Position numbers and translations under genes: made by a program. From Pseudomonas migulae (GTDB lineage Bacteria; Pseudomonadota; Gammaproteobacteria; Pseudomonadales; Pseudomonadaceae), in contig NZ_JALJWR010000001.1 in the NCBI RefSeq assembly GCF_024169315.1, positions 2,563,501 to 2,627,500 of the forward strand: a stretch of 64,000 nucleotides of DNA. The letters run 5' to 3'. The number at the start of each line of letters is the position of its first letter. Within the stretch, counting starts at the first letter, position 1. Positions 55,258-63,507 of the stretch are shown in pieces. The notes below the pieces were generated by a model, which worked only from the letters and a program-made list of their open reading frames with translations, made no database searches and was not told the DNA's origin.

Positions 55258-55865
55258 GCCGAGCGTCGAGCGTGGTGATTCTGGTCGTGCTGGCAGGCCT
55301 GGGGATTGGCGCGACTTACCTTGTTCAGCAGAGCAGCGCGCCACGCATTGCGAGCGAACAGCGCCTGATCGACAGCCGCAACCTGCTGGACCTGCTGCCC
55401 GCCGACAGCTACGACAATCAACCACTCGAACAACCGTTGCGCCTCGACGATACGGGATTGACCAACAGCACATTGCAAGGCGGCTACCTGGCGACCAAGG
55501 CTGGCCTACCCAGCGTCGTTTTGTTGCGCAGTCAGGTATTGGGTTATGCGGGCAGTATCGACTTGTTGATCGCCATTGGTGCAAACGGCAAGTTGGTGGG
55601 GGTCAAAACCCTCAAGCAATCCGAGACGCCAGGGCTGGGTGCGCGAATCGCCGACTGGCCGAATGCCTGGCTCAACGACTTTGCCGGCAAGTCCCGAAGC
55701 GAACCGGCCGACAGTGGCTGGGCGTTGAAAAAGGATCAGGGCCAGTTCGATCAGATCGCAGGGGCGACCATAACTTCAAGAGCCGTGATCAACGCCGTCC
55801 ACGACGCCTTGCGCTACTTCGATGAACATCGGCAACAGTTGATCGGGAGCAGTCCCCTTGAATAA
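55254..55865 (+). CDS. rnfG: Rnf/Rsx complex subunit G
   Basis: A 203-residue protein with one N-terminal membrane helix (VVILVVLAGLGIGATYLV) and a periplasmic FMN-binding domain. The attachment motif reads AGATITS (residues 169-175) where SGATxT or SGATxS is usual, so the leading Ser is Ala but the Thr is kept. KTLKQSETPGLGARIADWPN matches the family. It overlaps rnfD by 4 bases and rnfE by 8 bases. Confidence 0.88.
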   Translation: MSRASSVVILVVLAGLGIGATYLVQQSSAPRIASEQRLIDSRNLLDLLPADSYDNQPLEQPLRLDDTGLTNSTLQGGYLATKAGLPSVVLLRSQVLGYAGSIDLLIAIGANGKLVGVKTLKQSETPGLGARIADWPNAWLNDFAGKSRSEPADSGWALKKDQGQFDQIAGATITSRAVINAVHDALRYFDEHRQQLIGSSPLE

Positions 55866-56367
55866 GTCATCGACGCTGCAGAACTCGCTGATGCTCGCAC
55901 CGCTGATTGGCGCTACCGACTCATGGATGACCGCGCTGGGCCTGTGGTTGATGTTCATTGTGGTGATCAGTGCCTATGGCGTCGGCATGGCAGCCCTGCG
56001 ACCACGACTTGTTCCGTCTGCCCGATTGATCGCAGGCATTTTGCTGGCTGCCACGCTGACCAGTTGCGCGGAAATCGCCGCTCAAATCTGGTCACTCAAA
56101 TGGCATCAGCAGGTGGGCATCTATGCCGGACTGATCGCCCTGCAATGTGTCGTTCTTGACCACACGGGCTTCTTCCAGAGCACATTGCGTGACCGTCTTC
56201 GCCTCTGTGGCCTGTTCGGCGCGCTGATGGTGGGCTTGGGCCTGCTGCGCGAACTCATCGGCAATGGAGGCCTGCACCTGGCCACTCTGGCTCCCGGTGG
56301 ATTCATTCTGTTGGGCTTGGTGATCGCTGCCTGGCAGGCCTGGTTCCGCCCGAATCCCTCACACTGA
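55858..56367 (+). CDS. rnfE: Rnf/Rsx complex subunit E, shortened
   Basis: A 169-residue membrane protein with about five or six helices, shorter than the usual 200-230. It keeps LGLLRELIGNGGLH and a PPGAFI-like APGGFILLGL end. The first cluster cysteine (GLCPLL in normal RnfE) is replaced in PLIGATDSW; the second is retained as Cys97 in LIALQCVVLD. The start is TTG 55858, within the end of rnfG, with GGGAGC upstream. With RnfA it would normally form the membrane electron path. Confidence 0.82.
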   Translation: MNKSSTLQNSLMLAPLIGATDSWMTALGLWLMFIVVISAYGVGMAALRPRLVPSARLIAGILLAATLTSCAEIAAQIWSLKWHQQVGIYAGLIALQCVVLDHTGFFQSTLRDRLRLCGLFGALMVGLGLLRELIGNGGLHLATLAPGGFILLGLVIAAWQAWFRPNPSH

Positions 56368-56392
56368 TCGCTTTCGAGGAAACGCACTGCCC

Positions 56393-57031
56393 ATGAATGC
56401 TGCAAAACGTCTGGAAATTTTCCGCAGGCTGCATGAAGACAACCCGGAACCGAAGACCGAACTGGCCTACTCCTCGCCTTTCGAATTGTTGATCTCCGTG
56501 ATTCTCTCAGCGCAATCGACCGATGTCGGCGTCAACAAGGCCACCGCCAGGCTCTACCCGGTGGCCAATACGCCGCAGGCGATTTATGCGTTGGGCGTCG
56601 AGGGGTTATCGGAATACATCAAGACGATCGGCCTGTTCAACAGCAAGGCGAAAAACGTGATCGAGACCTGTCGCTTGCTGGTGGAACGACATGGAGGCGA
56701 AGTACCACAGACCCGCGAAGAGCTGGAAGCGCTACCCGGCGTTGGCCGAAAAACCGCCAACGTGGTGCTCAACACAGCCTTTCGCCAACTGACCATGGCC
56801 GTGGATACCCACATTTTTCGGGTCAGTAACCGGACCGGCATTGCGCCGGGTAAAAACGTGGTCGAGGTCGAGAAAAAACTGATGAAGTTTGTACCCAAGG
56901 ATTACCTGCTCGATTCCCACCACTGGCTGATTCTTCACGGACGTTATGTCTGCCTGGCCCGCAAGCCCCGTTGCGGCAGCTGCCGGATCGAAGACCTGTG
57001 CGAATACAAGCACAAGACTTCGGACGATTGA
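56393..57031 (+). CDS. nth: Endonuclease III
   Basis: A 212-residue DNA glycosylase/AP lyase that removes oxidised pyrimidines. The helix-hairpin-helix is LEALPGVGRKTANVVLNTA, the catalytic Lys is in that loop, and the Asp is in AVDTHIFRVSNR. Four cysteines in CLARKPRCGSCRIEDLC hold the [4Fe-4S] cluster. It follows rnfE by 25 bases, as in P. aeruginosa and E. coli, and is probably in the same transcript. Confidence 0.97.
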   Translation: MNAAKRLEIFRRLHEDNPEPKTELAYSSPFELLISVILSAQSTDVGVNKATARLYPVANTPQAIYALGVEGLSEYIKTIGLFNSKAKNVIETCRLLVERHGGEVPQTREELEALPGVGRKTANVVLNTAFRQLTMAVDTHIFRVSNRTGIAPGKNVVEVEKKLMKFVPKDYLLDSHHWLILHGRYVCLARKPRCGSCRIEDLCEYKHKTSDD

Positions 57032-57138
57032 GGCGCTATTAGGTTTTTTGATTTATCGATTGAAAAAATCTTTTTTACCCGCAGAGAGATTGTCGCTATA
57101 AGGAGCGCCAAAGGCAGTCTTAGCCTGGAGTTAACCTT

Positions 57139-57318
57139 ATGAGCACTGGCAAAGAGCAATTGGACGTAGAAGACGACTTCACACCCGTTGAGGCCGATGA
57201 CGCTGAACCGGTGGTTGAAGTGGCAAAGACCAACCTGAGCAAACGCCGCACGATCGACAACCTGCTGGAGGAGCGCCGACTGCAAAAACAGTTGGCCGAT
57301 TACGATTTTGACCTATGA
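57139..57318 (+). CDS. PA3496-family small protein, putative envelope integrity
   Basis: A 59-residue acidic then basic protein: MSTGKEQLDVEDDF, a PVEADDAEPVVEV stretch, then NLSKRRTIDNLLEERRLQKQ. GGAG lies 8 bases before ATG 57139 and the stop TGA is at 57316-57318. The sequence matches what I remember of PA3496, which follows nth in P. aeruginosa. It has no signal peptide. A terminator follows directly. Confidence 0.85.
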   Translation: MSTGKEQLDVEDDFTPVEADDAEPVVEVAKTNLSKRRTIDNLLEERRLQKQLADYDFDL

Positions 57319-57324
57319 CACCTG

Positions 57325-57354
57325 AAAGCCTCCCGAAACGGAGGCTTTTTTTAT
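57325..57354 (+). terminator. Rho-independent terminator of the nth/PA3496-like unit
   Basis: AAAGCCTCC and GGAGGCTTT pair around a 6-base loop with a following T run, 7 bases after the PA3496-like stop codon. Confidence 0.92.
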
Positions 57355-57407
57355 GTGCGAAACCTCGAAAACGCCCATTCACCAAGTCCCGTGAAGCGCT
57401 GGTGCAC

Positions 57408-58033
57408 TCACACCAGCCCATTGCGTTGAGCCAGTTCGATCAAGTCCACCAGGGATCGCGCATTGAGCTTCAACAACAGGCGAGTCTTGTAAGTACTGAC
57501 GGTTTTATTGCTGAGGAACATTCCATCGGCAATTTCCTTATTGGTCTTGCCTCGGGCCAGCTGTTGCAAAACCATCATCTCCCGCCCCGACAGACGATCC
57601 ACCATATCGGCTTCACTGGCATTCCCAGACTGGAACGCACTGTATGCAAGGCTTGATTGGGAAAGTAACTGTAGCCTGACAGTACAGCCTTTATTGCACT
57701 GAGCAATTCAGTGAGATCCTGTTGTTTGCAAACATATCCGGCAGCACCAGACTGCATGCAACGCATCGAAAAATGTCCAGGCGCCTGTGAAGTCAATATC
57801 AGTACTTTCATTGGCATTGCTGCCGAGACCAGACGCGCAATGACTTCCAGTCCATCCAGCTTCGGTATGCCGATATCCAGAATGACAATATCCGGCATAT
57901 GTTCACGAGCCAGTTGTAATGCATCTACGCCATTATCTGTTTCTGCAATGACTTCGTAGCCATGACGCTCCATCAGCATACGTACCGCAAGACGAATGAC
58001 GGGGTGATCATCCACGATCAGCACTTTATTCAT
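57408..58033 (-). pseudogene. NarL/LuxR-family response regulator interrupted by a one-base frameshift
   Basis: The receiver half reads from ATG 58033 (NKVLIVDDHPVIRLAVRMLM; phospho-acceptor in DIVILDIGIPKLDG) and continues to KAVLSGYSYFPNQALHTVRS, then leaves frame and stops at 57575. The LuxR helix-turn-helix (LSGREMMVLQQLARGKTNKE; MFLSNKTVSTYKTRLL) lies in the next frame up and ends at 57408. Adding one G to the GGG run (57624-57626 on the plus strand as CCC) would join them as SSLGNASEADMVDRL, a 208-residue intact regulator. It may be a pseudogene, a phase-variable state or a sequencing error. Confidence 0.88.
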
Positions 58034-58517
58034 GGGCAAGTCCAATTTTCGCTGTTCGAATTTTTAGAGCCCGCACAATAGCCTAGTCATTTCATCCATG
58101 GCACGCCGCCTCTCCCGGCCACCTACACCGAGAGACATTCCCTACAAACAATACGGAATAATCTTACAAGAATTCTTCGAGAACAGCGTGCCGGAAACTT
58201 TATTTGCTTTATGACATCCCCGCCATCAACAATTTTTTTGTATCAATTTACAAAAATAAAACCGGAATAATAAATCGATATCGGCAACCCGACGAACCCT
58301 GTAGTTGAGCTACCCTTGATGAGAATCCGCATTTCAGCGCTTGCGCGCCCCTTGCAAACACCACACACAAAACCTTACAGCAAAAACCTCCCAACAACTT
58401 AACCAGGACAAAACAGATATAGGCCAATTATAAATTCACCGCTAATATAAAGATCGCAACATCAAACTATTACCCATTAACCCAATGAGAAAAGATAAAC
58501 TTATATGAGTGCAAAAC
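58034..58517. other. AT-rich intergenic region, no gene seen
   Basis: About 480 bases of clearly AT-rich sequence lie between the frameshifted regulator and the orphan membrane gene. It must contain the promoters of both. I found no REP, clear terminator, repeat array or coding frame. Confidence 0.55.
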
Positions 58518-59144
58518 ATGATAAGACTCAAACAAAGAATCACCAACCCCATGACAGTCATCGCTATATTCGCAACACTGTCTGAAACATCGGCAGCCAT
58601 CTCCCTGCCTTTCCTTGACGATGAGGAACGAGAACTCTATGTCTGGTTTCTGATCAGTTTCCCTTTTTATTTGCTTCTACTGTTTTTTGCCACACTCAAC
58701 TTCAATTATCGATCGCTCTATGCGCCGTCCGATTTTGAGAAAGGAAAACACTTCATAAAAGTCATGGACAATGCCGAGCGTCCGGATATTGCTCAAGGCA
58801 CGCCAGGCGAGAACAGCCAGCGGGAAAATCTCTCGACCCAGCATCACATCGAATTGCCGGAGCGACTGAAGGACCTGCACATCATTGATGCAAGGTGGAT
58901 GAACAGAAAAATAGAATTCCGCGAGCTTCTGGAGAGGATTCGTTTACCCAAAGGCGATTCGGCGCAAGCGGTGGTGTTTCTCATCACTGCCGAATCAGAG
59001 CATTTACTGAAAGAAAACGCGCTCAAGTTTTTCAGGCACGTAAAGAAACGCAACGGCGCACCGTTTTGCATCGCTTACAACCTGAGCTCACATGACGTGA
59101 CGGTCATTGATCAACTCGCCAGGCTGACACACAGAGGTCAGTAG
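58518..59144 (+). CDS. AT-rich orphan membrane protein, unknown function
   Basis: A protein of 208 residues with two hydrophobic segments near the N-terminus (about 10-30 and 40-62; VWFLISFPFYLLLLFFATLN) and a soluble domain of about 140 residues. The latter includes LPERLKDLHIIDARWMNRKI and VVFLITAESEHLLKENALKF. I recognise no family. The start is uncertain: ATG 58518 is used, with GTG 58509 possible; neither has a strong ribosome site. Base and codon use are more AT-rich than the neighbours, suggesting acquisition by transfer or relaxed selection. Confidence 0.6.
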   Translation: MIRLKQRITNPMTVIAIFATLSETSAAISLPFLDDEERELYVWFLISFPFYLLLLFFATLNFNYRSLYAPSDFEKGKHFIKVMDNAERPDIAQGTPGENSQRENLSTQHHIELPERLKDLHIIDARWMNRKIEFRELLERIRLPKGDSAQAVVFLITAESEHLLKENALKFFRHVKKRNGAPFCIAYNLSSHDVTVIDQLARLTHRGQ

Positions 59145-59244
59145 CGTTTTACGATCGACAGGAGAGAAGCAGGCAGGAATGGAGCTTACGAAACAAGAAG
59201 AAAGATGAATCGCAATGTCTGAAAGAAAAACCCCTATTTCCAGA

Positions 59245-59274
59245 TTTGTGGCCTTGTCGAAACAAGGCCACAAA
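59245..59274. terminator. 13-bp hairpin between the orphan gene and argG
   Basis: TTTGTGGCCTTGT and ACAAGGCCACAAA are exact reverse complements with a 4-base loop. It lies 23 bases past the argG stop on the leftward strand. The flanking T run is weak, so it is a plausible but not typical terminator. Confidence 0.65.
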
Positions 59275-59296
59275 TTCCATCAAGGCGTCAGCATTT

Positions 59297-60514
59297 TCAG
59301 AAAAGCTTCCGGCCTTTGTTCGCCGCAATGCGCATGCGCAGGGCGTTCAGCTTGATGAAGCCAGCTGCATCCGCCTGGTTGTAGGCGCCGCCGTCTTCTT
59401 CAAATGTCGCAATGTTGGCGTCGAACAACGATTCGTCGGACTTGCGGCCAGTGACGATCACGTTGCCCTTGTACAGCTTCAGGCGCACAACGCCATTCAC
59501 GTGTGCCTGGGAAGCATCGATCATCTGTTGCAGCATCAGACGCTCAGGACTCCACCAGTAACCGGTGTAGATCAGGCTGGCGTATTTAGGCATCAACTCG
59601 TCTTTGAGGTGAGCCACTTCGCGGTCCAGGGTGATCGATTCGATCGCACGGTGAGCGCGCAGCATGATGGTGCCGCCTGGGGTTTCGTAGCAGCCACGGG
59701 ACTTCATGCCCACGTAACGGTTCTCGACGATGTCGAGACGGCCGATACCGTGTTCGCCACCGATACGGTTCAGGGTCGCCAGCACGGTGGCCGGGGTCAT
59801 TTCGACGCCGTCCAGTGCGACGATGTCGCCGTTGCGGTAGGTCAGTTCCAGGTATTGCGCTTTATCTGGAGCCTTCTCCGGGGAGACGGTCCATTTCCAC
59901 ATGTCTTCTTCGTGCTCGGTCCAGGTGTCTTCCAGCACGCCGCCTTCATAGGAGATGTGCAGCAGGTTGGCATCCATCGAGTACGGGGATTTTTTCTTGC
60001 CGTGACGCTCGATCGGGATGTTGTGCTTTTCAGCGTAATCCATCAGCTTTTCACGGGACAGCAGGTCCCATTCGCGCCACGGTGCAATCACTTTCACACC
60101 TGGCTTCAGGGCGTAGGCGCCCAGTTCGAAACGAACCTGGTCGTTGCCTTTGCCGGTGGCGCCGTGGGAAATGGCGTCAGCGCCGGTTTCGTTGGCGATT
60201 TCGATCAGGCGCTTGGCGATCAACGGACGAGCGATGGAAGTACCCAGCAGGTACTCGCCTTCGTAAACGGTGTTGGCGCGGAACATCGGGAAAACGAAAT
60301 CACGCACGAATTCTTCGCGCAGATCGTCGATGTAGATCTCTTTCACGCCCATGGCCTGAGCCTTGGCACGTGCAGGTTCGACCTCTTCGCCCTGACCCAG
60401 GTCAGCGGTGAAGGTCACGACTTCACAGTTATAAGTATCCTGCAGCCACTTGAGGATCACCGAAGTGTCCAGGCCGCCGGAATACGCCAGAACGACCTTG
60501 TTTACGTCCGCCAT
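59297..60514 (-). CDS. argG: Argininosuccinate synthase
   Basis: A 405-residue enzyme joining citrulline and aspartate in arginine synthesis. The ATP pyrophosphatase P-loop is [16 protein letters not shown], and [19 protein letters not shown] is the citrulline/aspartate region. Length matches the bacterial family. It reads leftwards; motY is upstream on the same strand. Confidence 0.98.
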   Translation of the reverse strand: MADVNKVVLAYSGGLDTSVILKWLQDTYNCEVVTFTADLGQGEEVEPARAKAQAMGVKEIYIDDLREEFVRDFVFPMFRANTVYEGEYLLGTSIARPLIAKRLIEIANETGADAISHGATGKGNDQVRFELGAYALKPGVKVIAPWREWDLLSREKLMDYAEKHNIPIERHGKKKSPYSMDANLLHISYEGGVLEDTWTEHEEDMWKWTVSPEKAPDKAQYLELTYRNGDIVALDGVEMTPATVLATLNRIGGEHGIGRLDIVENRYVGMKSRGCYETPGGTIMLRAHRAIESITLDREVAHLKDELMPKYASLIYTGYWWSPERLMLQQMIDASQAHVNGVVRLKLYKGNVIVTGRKSDESLFDANIATFEEDGGAYNQADAAGFIKLNALRMRIAANKGRKLF

Positions 60515-60643
60515 GCCATCACTCCACGGGGTTCTACGGAAAGCCGGGAAGTCTACCGCTCATACGGAATAATTTACAGTGGCGCGACAGCTTATGACGA
60601 CGAAGCGACAGATTATGTCGAGCGAGCGACGATGACAGCCGGT

Positions 60644-61552
60644 TCAGGAGGTCTTCGCAGCGCTCGCCGAGGCTGTTGATTGAGGCGCCGGCTGTTCGGT
60701 GGGCGCAACCCGTGCGAGGTGCACGTTGACCCGACGGTTCTTCGCCCGATTGGCCGCATTGGTGTTGGGCGCCAACGGATAGCGTTCGCCGTGGAAGCGC
60801 ACGGTAATCTGCGATTCCTGAACACCGTTGGCCTTGAAGAATTCCATGACCGCCAAGGCCCGACGCCGCGACAGATCACGATTGGTCAGGCGGTTGCCAT
60901 TGTTGTCGGAGTGGCCGTCGAGCTCGATGTGATTGACCGTCGGGTCGGCCTTCATGAATTCCAGCATCACCTGCAGCTGAGCCTTGGCCTGCGCGTCGAG
61001 ATCCAGGCCGTCGCCGGGAAAGCCGATCTGCGTTTGTTTGACCTGCTCGAAATTCTTCGGCAGCAGTTTCGCCACGCAGCCCTGATATTCGTTGAACGCC
61101 TTGCTGAACTTGACCGGTAACAGCCGCACTTCCGACACCCGGCCATCGCCCGAACGATGTCGAACCACCGGGCTGCGCCCATCCATCAGGCCACTGATCA
61201 AGCGCCCGGCCTGAACCTGCGAACTGTTGAACAGCACGTTGCCGCTGCCGATCTGTACGGAACCGAGATTGATGTCGCCACGCCCCGGCTGCCAGGGTGC
61301 AGCAGCCGCCAACAAGGTCGCCGAGCCGCCGCCAACCATCGAGTTGTAGGCTTTCAGACGAAACGTCGCCTGCTCGCCGGCGCGACGCACGAACTCACCC
61401 GAACCGAAATCGGTGATCGGTTGAGTCAGGCGACACTCGAACTTGTCCCCTTCGACCGTCCACTCGATGCTCTCCAGACGGGTCTGGAAAGTGAGCGCCA
61501 TCGCGGGAAGGCTGGCAAACACACTGAGCAAGGCTAAATAACGCTGGCGCAC
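60644..61552 (-). CDS. motY: Flagellar stator-stabilising protein MotY
   Basis: A 302-residue exported protein with a signal peptide (LALLSVFASLPAMALTFQT). An N-terminal MotY domain (about residues 20-150) is followed by an OmpA-like peptidoglycan-binding domain (about 165-280; IELDGHSDNNGNRLTNRDLS, with RRVNVHL near the end). It forms the T ring that anchors stators of polar flagella. GTG 61552 is chosen because GGAG lies 6 bases upstream. Order argG-motY-pyrC-rnt equals P. aeruginosa PA3525-PA3528. Confidence 0.88.
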   Translation of the reverse strand: MRQRYLALLSVFASLPAMALTFQTRLESIEWTVEGDKFECRLTQPITDFGSGEFVRRAGEQATFRLKAYNSMVGGGSATLLAAAAPWQPGRGDINLGSVQIGSGNVLFNSSQVQAGRLISGLMDGRSPVVRHRSGDGRVSEVRLLPVKFSKAFNEYQGCVAKLLPKNFEQVKQTQIGFPGDGLDLDAQAKAQLQVMLEFMKADPTVNHIELDGHSDNNGNRLTNRDLSRRRALAVMEFFKANGVQESQITVRFHGERYPLAPNTNAANRAKNRRVNVHLARVAPTEQPAPQSTASASAAKTS

Positions 61553-61711
61553 GGGAGGCTCCACTGGCTTCTACAACAAAAAGACCGACACACACATGTT
61601 TACGGCATACCTGTTGGATATCGGAAGCTTCCCGCAAAACTTGATAGCGAGTGCCTGAGAGAGTCTTTTCCGGTAGCATTCCCCTGAGTTTGACCCGCCT
61701 GGAATCCCCTC

Positions 61712-62758
61712 ATGTCCGACCGCCTGACCCTGCTGCGTCCCGACGACTGGCACATTCATCTTCGCGATGGTGCCGTGTTGACCAATACCGTTGCGGATGT
61801 CGCGCGCACCTTTGGTCGCGCCATCATCATGCCCAACCTGGTACCTCCGGTGCGCAACGCCGCTGAAGCCGACGGCTATCGCCAGCGGATTCTCGCTGCA
61901 CGCCCGGCCGGCAGTCGTTTCGAACCGTTGATGGTGCTTTACCTGACCGACCGCACCCAGCCCGAAGAAATTCGTGAGGCCAAGGCCAGCGGTTTCGTGT
62001 ACGCCGCCAAATTGTACCCGGCCGGTGCGACCACCAACTCGGACTCTGGCGTCACCAGCATCGACAAGATTTTCCCTGCGCTCGAGGCCATGGCCGAAGT
62101 CGGGATGCCTTTGTTGATTCATGGTGAAGTAACCCGTGGCGATGTCGACGTGTTCGACCGCGAAAAAATCTTCATCGATGAGCACATGCGTCGTGTGGTC
62201 GAGCGTTTCCCGACGCTCAAAGTGGTGTTCGAACACATCACCACCGCGGACGCCGTGCAGTTCGTCAACGAGGCTTCGGCTAACGTTGGCGCGACCATCA
62301 CCGCCCATCACCTCTTGTACAACCGCAACCACATGCTGGTCGGCGGGATTCGGCCGCATTTCTACTGCCTGCCGATTCTCAAGCGCAACACCCACCAGGA
62401 AGCCCTGCTCGACGCCGCCACCAGCGGCAGCGCCAAGTTCTTCCTCGGCACAGACTCGGCGCCGCACGCCCAGCACGCCAAGGAAGCCGCTTGCGGTTGT
62501 GCCGGTTGCTACACCGCTTATGCGGCGATCGAGATGTACGCCGAAGCGTTCGAACAGCGTAACGCGCTGGACAAGCTCGAAGCCTTCGCCAGCCTGAATG
62601 GCCCGCGCTTCTATGGCTTGCCGGTGAACACCGATCGCATCACCCTGGTCCGCGACGAGTGGACCGCCCCAACCAGCCTGCCATTTGGCGAGCTGACCGT
62701 AATCCCGCTGCGCGCCGGTGAAAAACTGCGCTGGCGCCTGCTGGAGGAACACGCGTGA
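61712..62758 (+). CDS. pyrC: Dihydroorotase
   Basis: A 348-residue zinc enzyme that cyclises carbamoyl-aspartate to dihydroorotate in pyrimidine synthesis. The metal motif [10 protein letters not shown] is at the N-terminus, the carbamylated Lys region is [19 protein letters not shown], and [10 protein letters not shown] supplies the final Asp. Length fits the E. coli-type enzyme. It overlaps rnt by 4 bases, so the two are translationally coupled. Confidence 0.97.
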   Translation: MSDRLTLLRPDDWHIHLRDGAVLTNTVADVARTFGRAIIMPNLVPPVRNAAEADGYRQRILAARPAGSRFEPLMVLYLTDRTQPEEIREAKASGFVYAAKLYPAGATTNSDSGVTSIDKIFPALEAMAEVGMPLLIHGEVTRGDVDVFDREKIFIDEHMRRVVERFPTLKVVFEHITTADAVQFVNEASANVGATITAHHLLYNRNHMLVGGIRPHFYCLPILKRNTHQEALLDAATSGSAKFFLGTDSAPHAQHAKEAACGCAGCYTAYAAIEMYAEAFEQRNALDKLEAFASLNGPRFYGLPVNTDRITLVRDEWTAPTSLPFGELTVIPLRAGEKLRWRLLEEHA

Positions 62759-63432
62759 GTGAAGACCATTTCGACGACGAACAGGACGGTCAAGGCGGCG
62801 GAGGTGGTCCACGCCACCCGATGGCAGCTCGATTCCGTGGATACCTGCCAGTCGTTGTCGACGTTGAAACCGGTGGTTTCAACTCTGCCACTGACGCTTT
62901 GCTGGAAATAGCCGCTACCACCATTGCCATGGACGAGAAGGGTTTTGTATACCCGGATCACACCTACTTCTTCCGCGTCGAGCCTTTTGAAGGCGCCAAC
63001 ATCGAAGCGGCCGCGCTGGAGTTCACCGGGATCAAACTCGATCACCCGCTGCGCATGGCAGTGAGTGAAGAAGCGGCGCTGACCGATATCTTCCGTGGCA
63101 TCCGCAAGGCGCTGAAAGCCAACGGCTGCAAGCGGGCGATCCTGGTCGGGCACAACAGCAGTTTCGATCTGGGCTTCCTGAACGCGGCGGTTGCGCGTCT
63201 GGCCATGAAGCGCAACCCGTTCCATCCATTCTCCAGTTTCGACACGGCCACCCTCGCCGGCCTGGCCTACGGCCAAACCGTGCTGGCGAAGGCCTGTCAG
63301 GCCGCCGACATCGACTTCGACGGCCGCGAGGCCCACTCGGCTCGCTACGACACCGAGAAGACGGCTGAGCTGTTCTGCGGCATCGTCAATCGCTGGAAAC
63401 AAATGGGCGGCTGGGAAGACTACAACGACTGA
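62755..63432 (+). CDS. rnt: Ribonuclease T
   Basis: A 225-residue 3'-5' exoribonuclease of the DEDDh family that trims tRNA and other stable RNA ends. The Exo motifs are [21 protein letters not shown] and [14 protein letters not shown]. The start is GTG 62755, overlapping the pyrC stop. A short acidic/glycine-rich lead ([17 protein letters not shown]) is usual in Pseudomonas members. A terminator follows. Confidence 0.96.
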   Translation: MSEDHFDDEQDGQGGGGGPRHPMAARFRGYLPVVVDVETGGFNSATDALLEIAATTIAMDEKGFVYPDHTYFFRVEPFEGANIEAAALEFTGIKLDHPLRMAVSEEAALTDIFRGIRKALKANGCKRAILVGHNSSFDLGFLNAAVARLAMKRNPFHPFSSFDTATLAGLAYGQTVLAKACQAADIDFDGREAHSARYDTEKTAELFCGIVNRWKQMGGWEDYND

Positions 63433-63460
63433 TCCAAGCCCTCGGGTTTATCCCGCCCAT

Positions 63461-63491
63461 AAAAAAACCGGCCTCAATGGCCGGTTTTTTT
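63461..63491. terminator. Bidirectional rho-independent terminator
   Basis: AAAAAAACCGGCC and GGCCGGTTTTTTT pair around TCAAT between convergent rnt and the peroxiredoxin gene, with A and T runs on both sides. Confidence 0.95.
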
Positions 63492-63507
63492 ATGCCTCGA
63501 ACGCGCC

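Noticed and set aside
57408..57660. Programmed -1 frameshift in the response regulator
   Set aside because: No slippery heptamer of the X-XXY-YYZ type is visible near the join and no strong stimulatory hairpin was seen, so a plain one-base indel is simpler.
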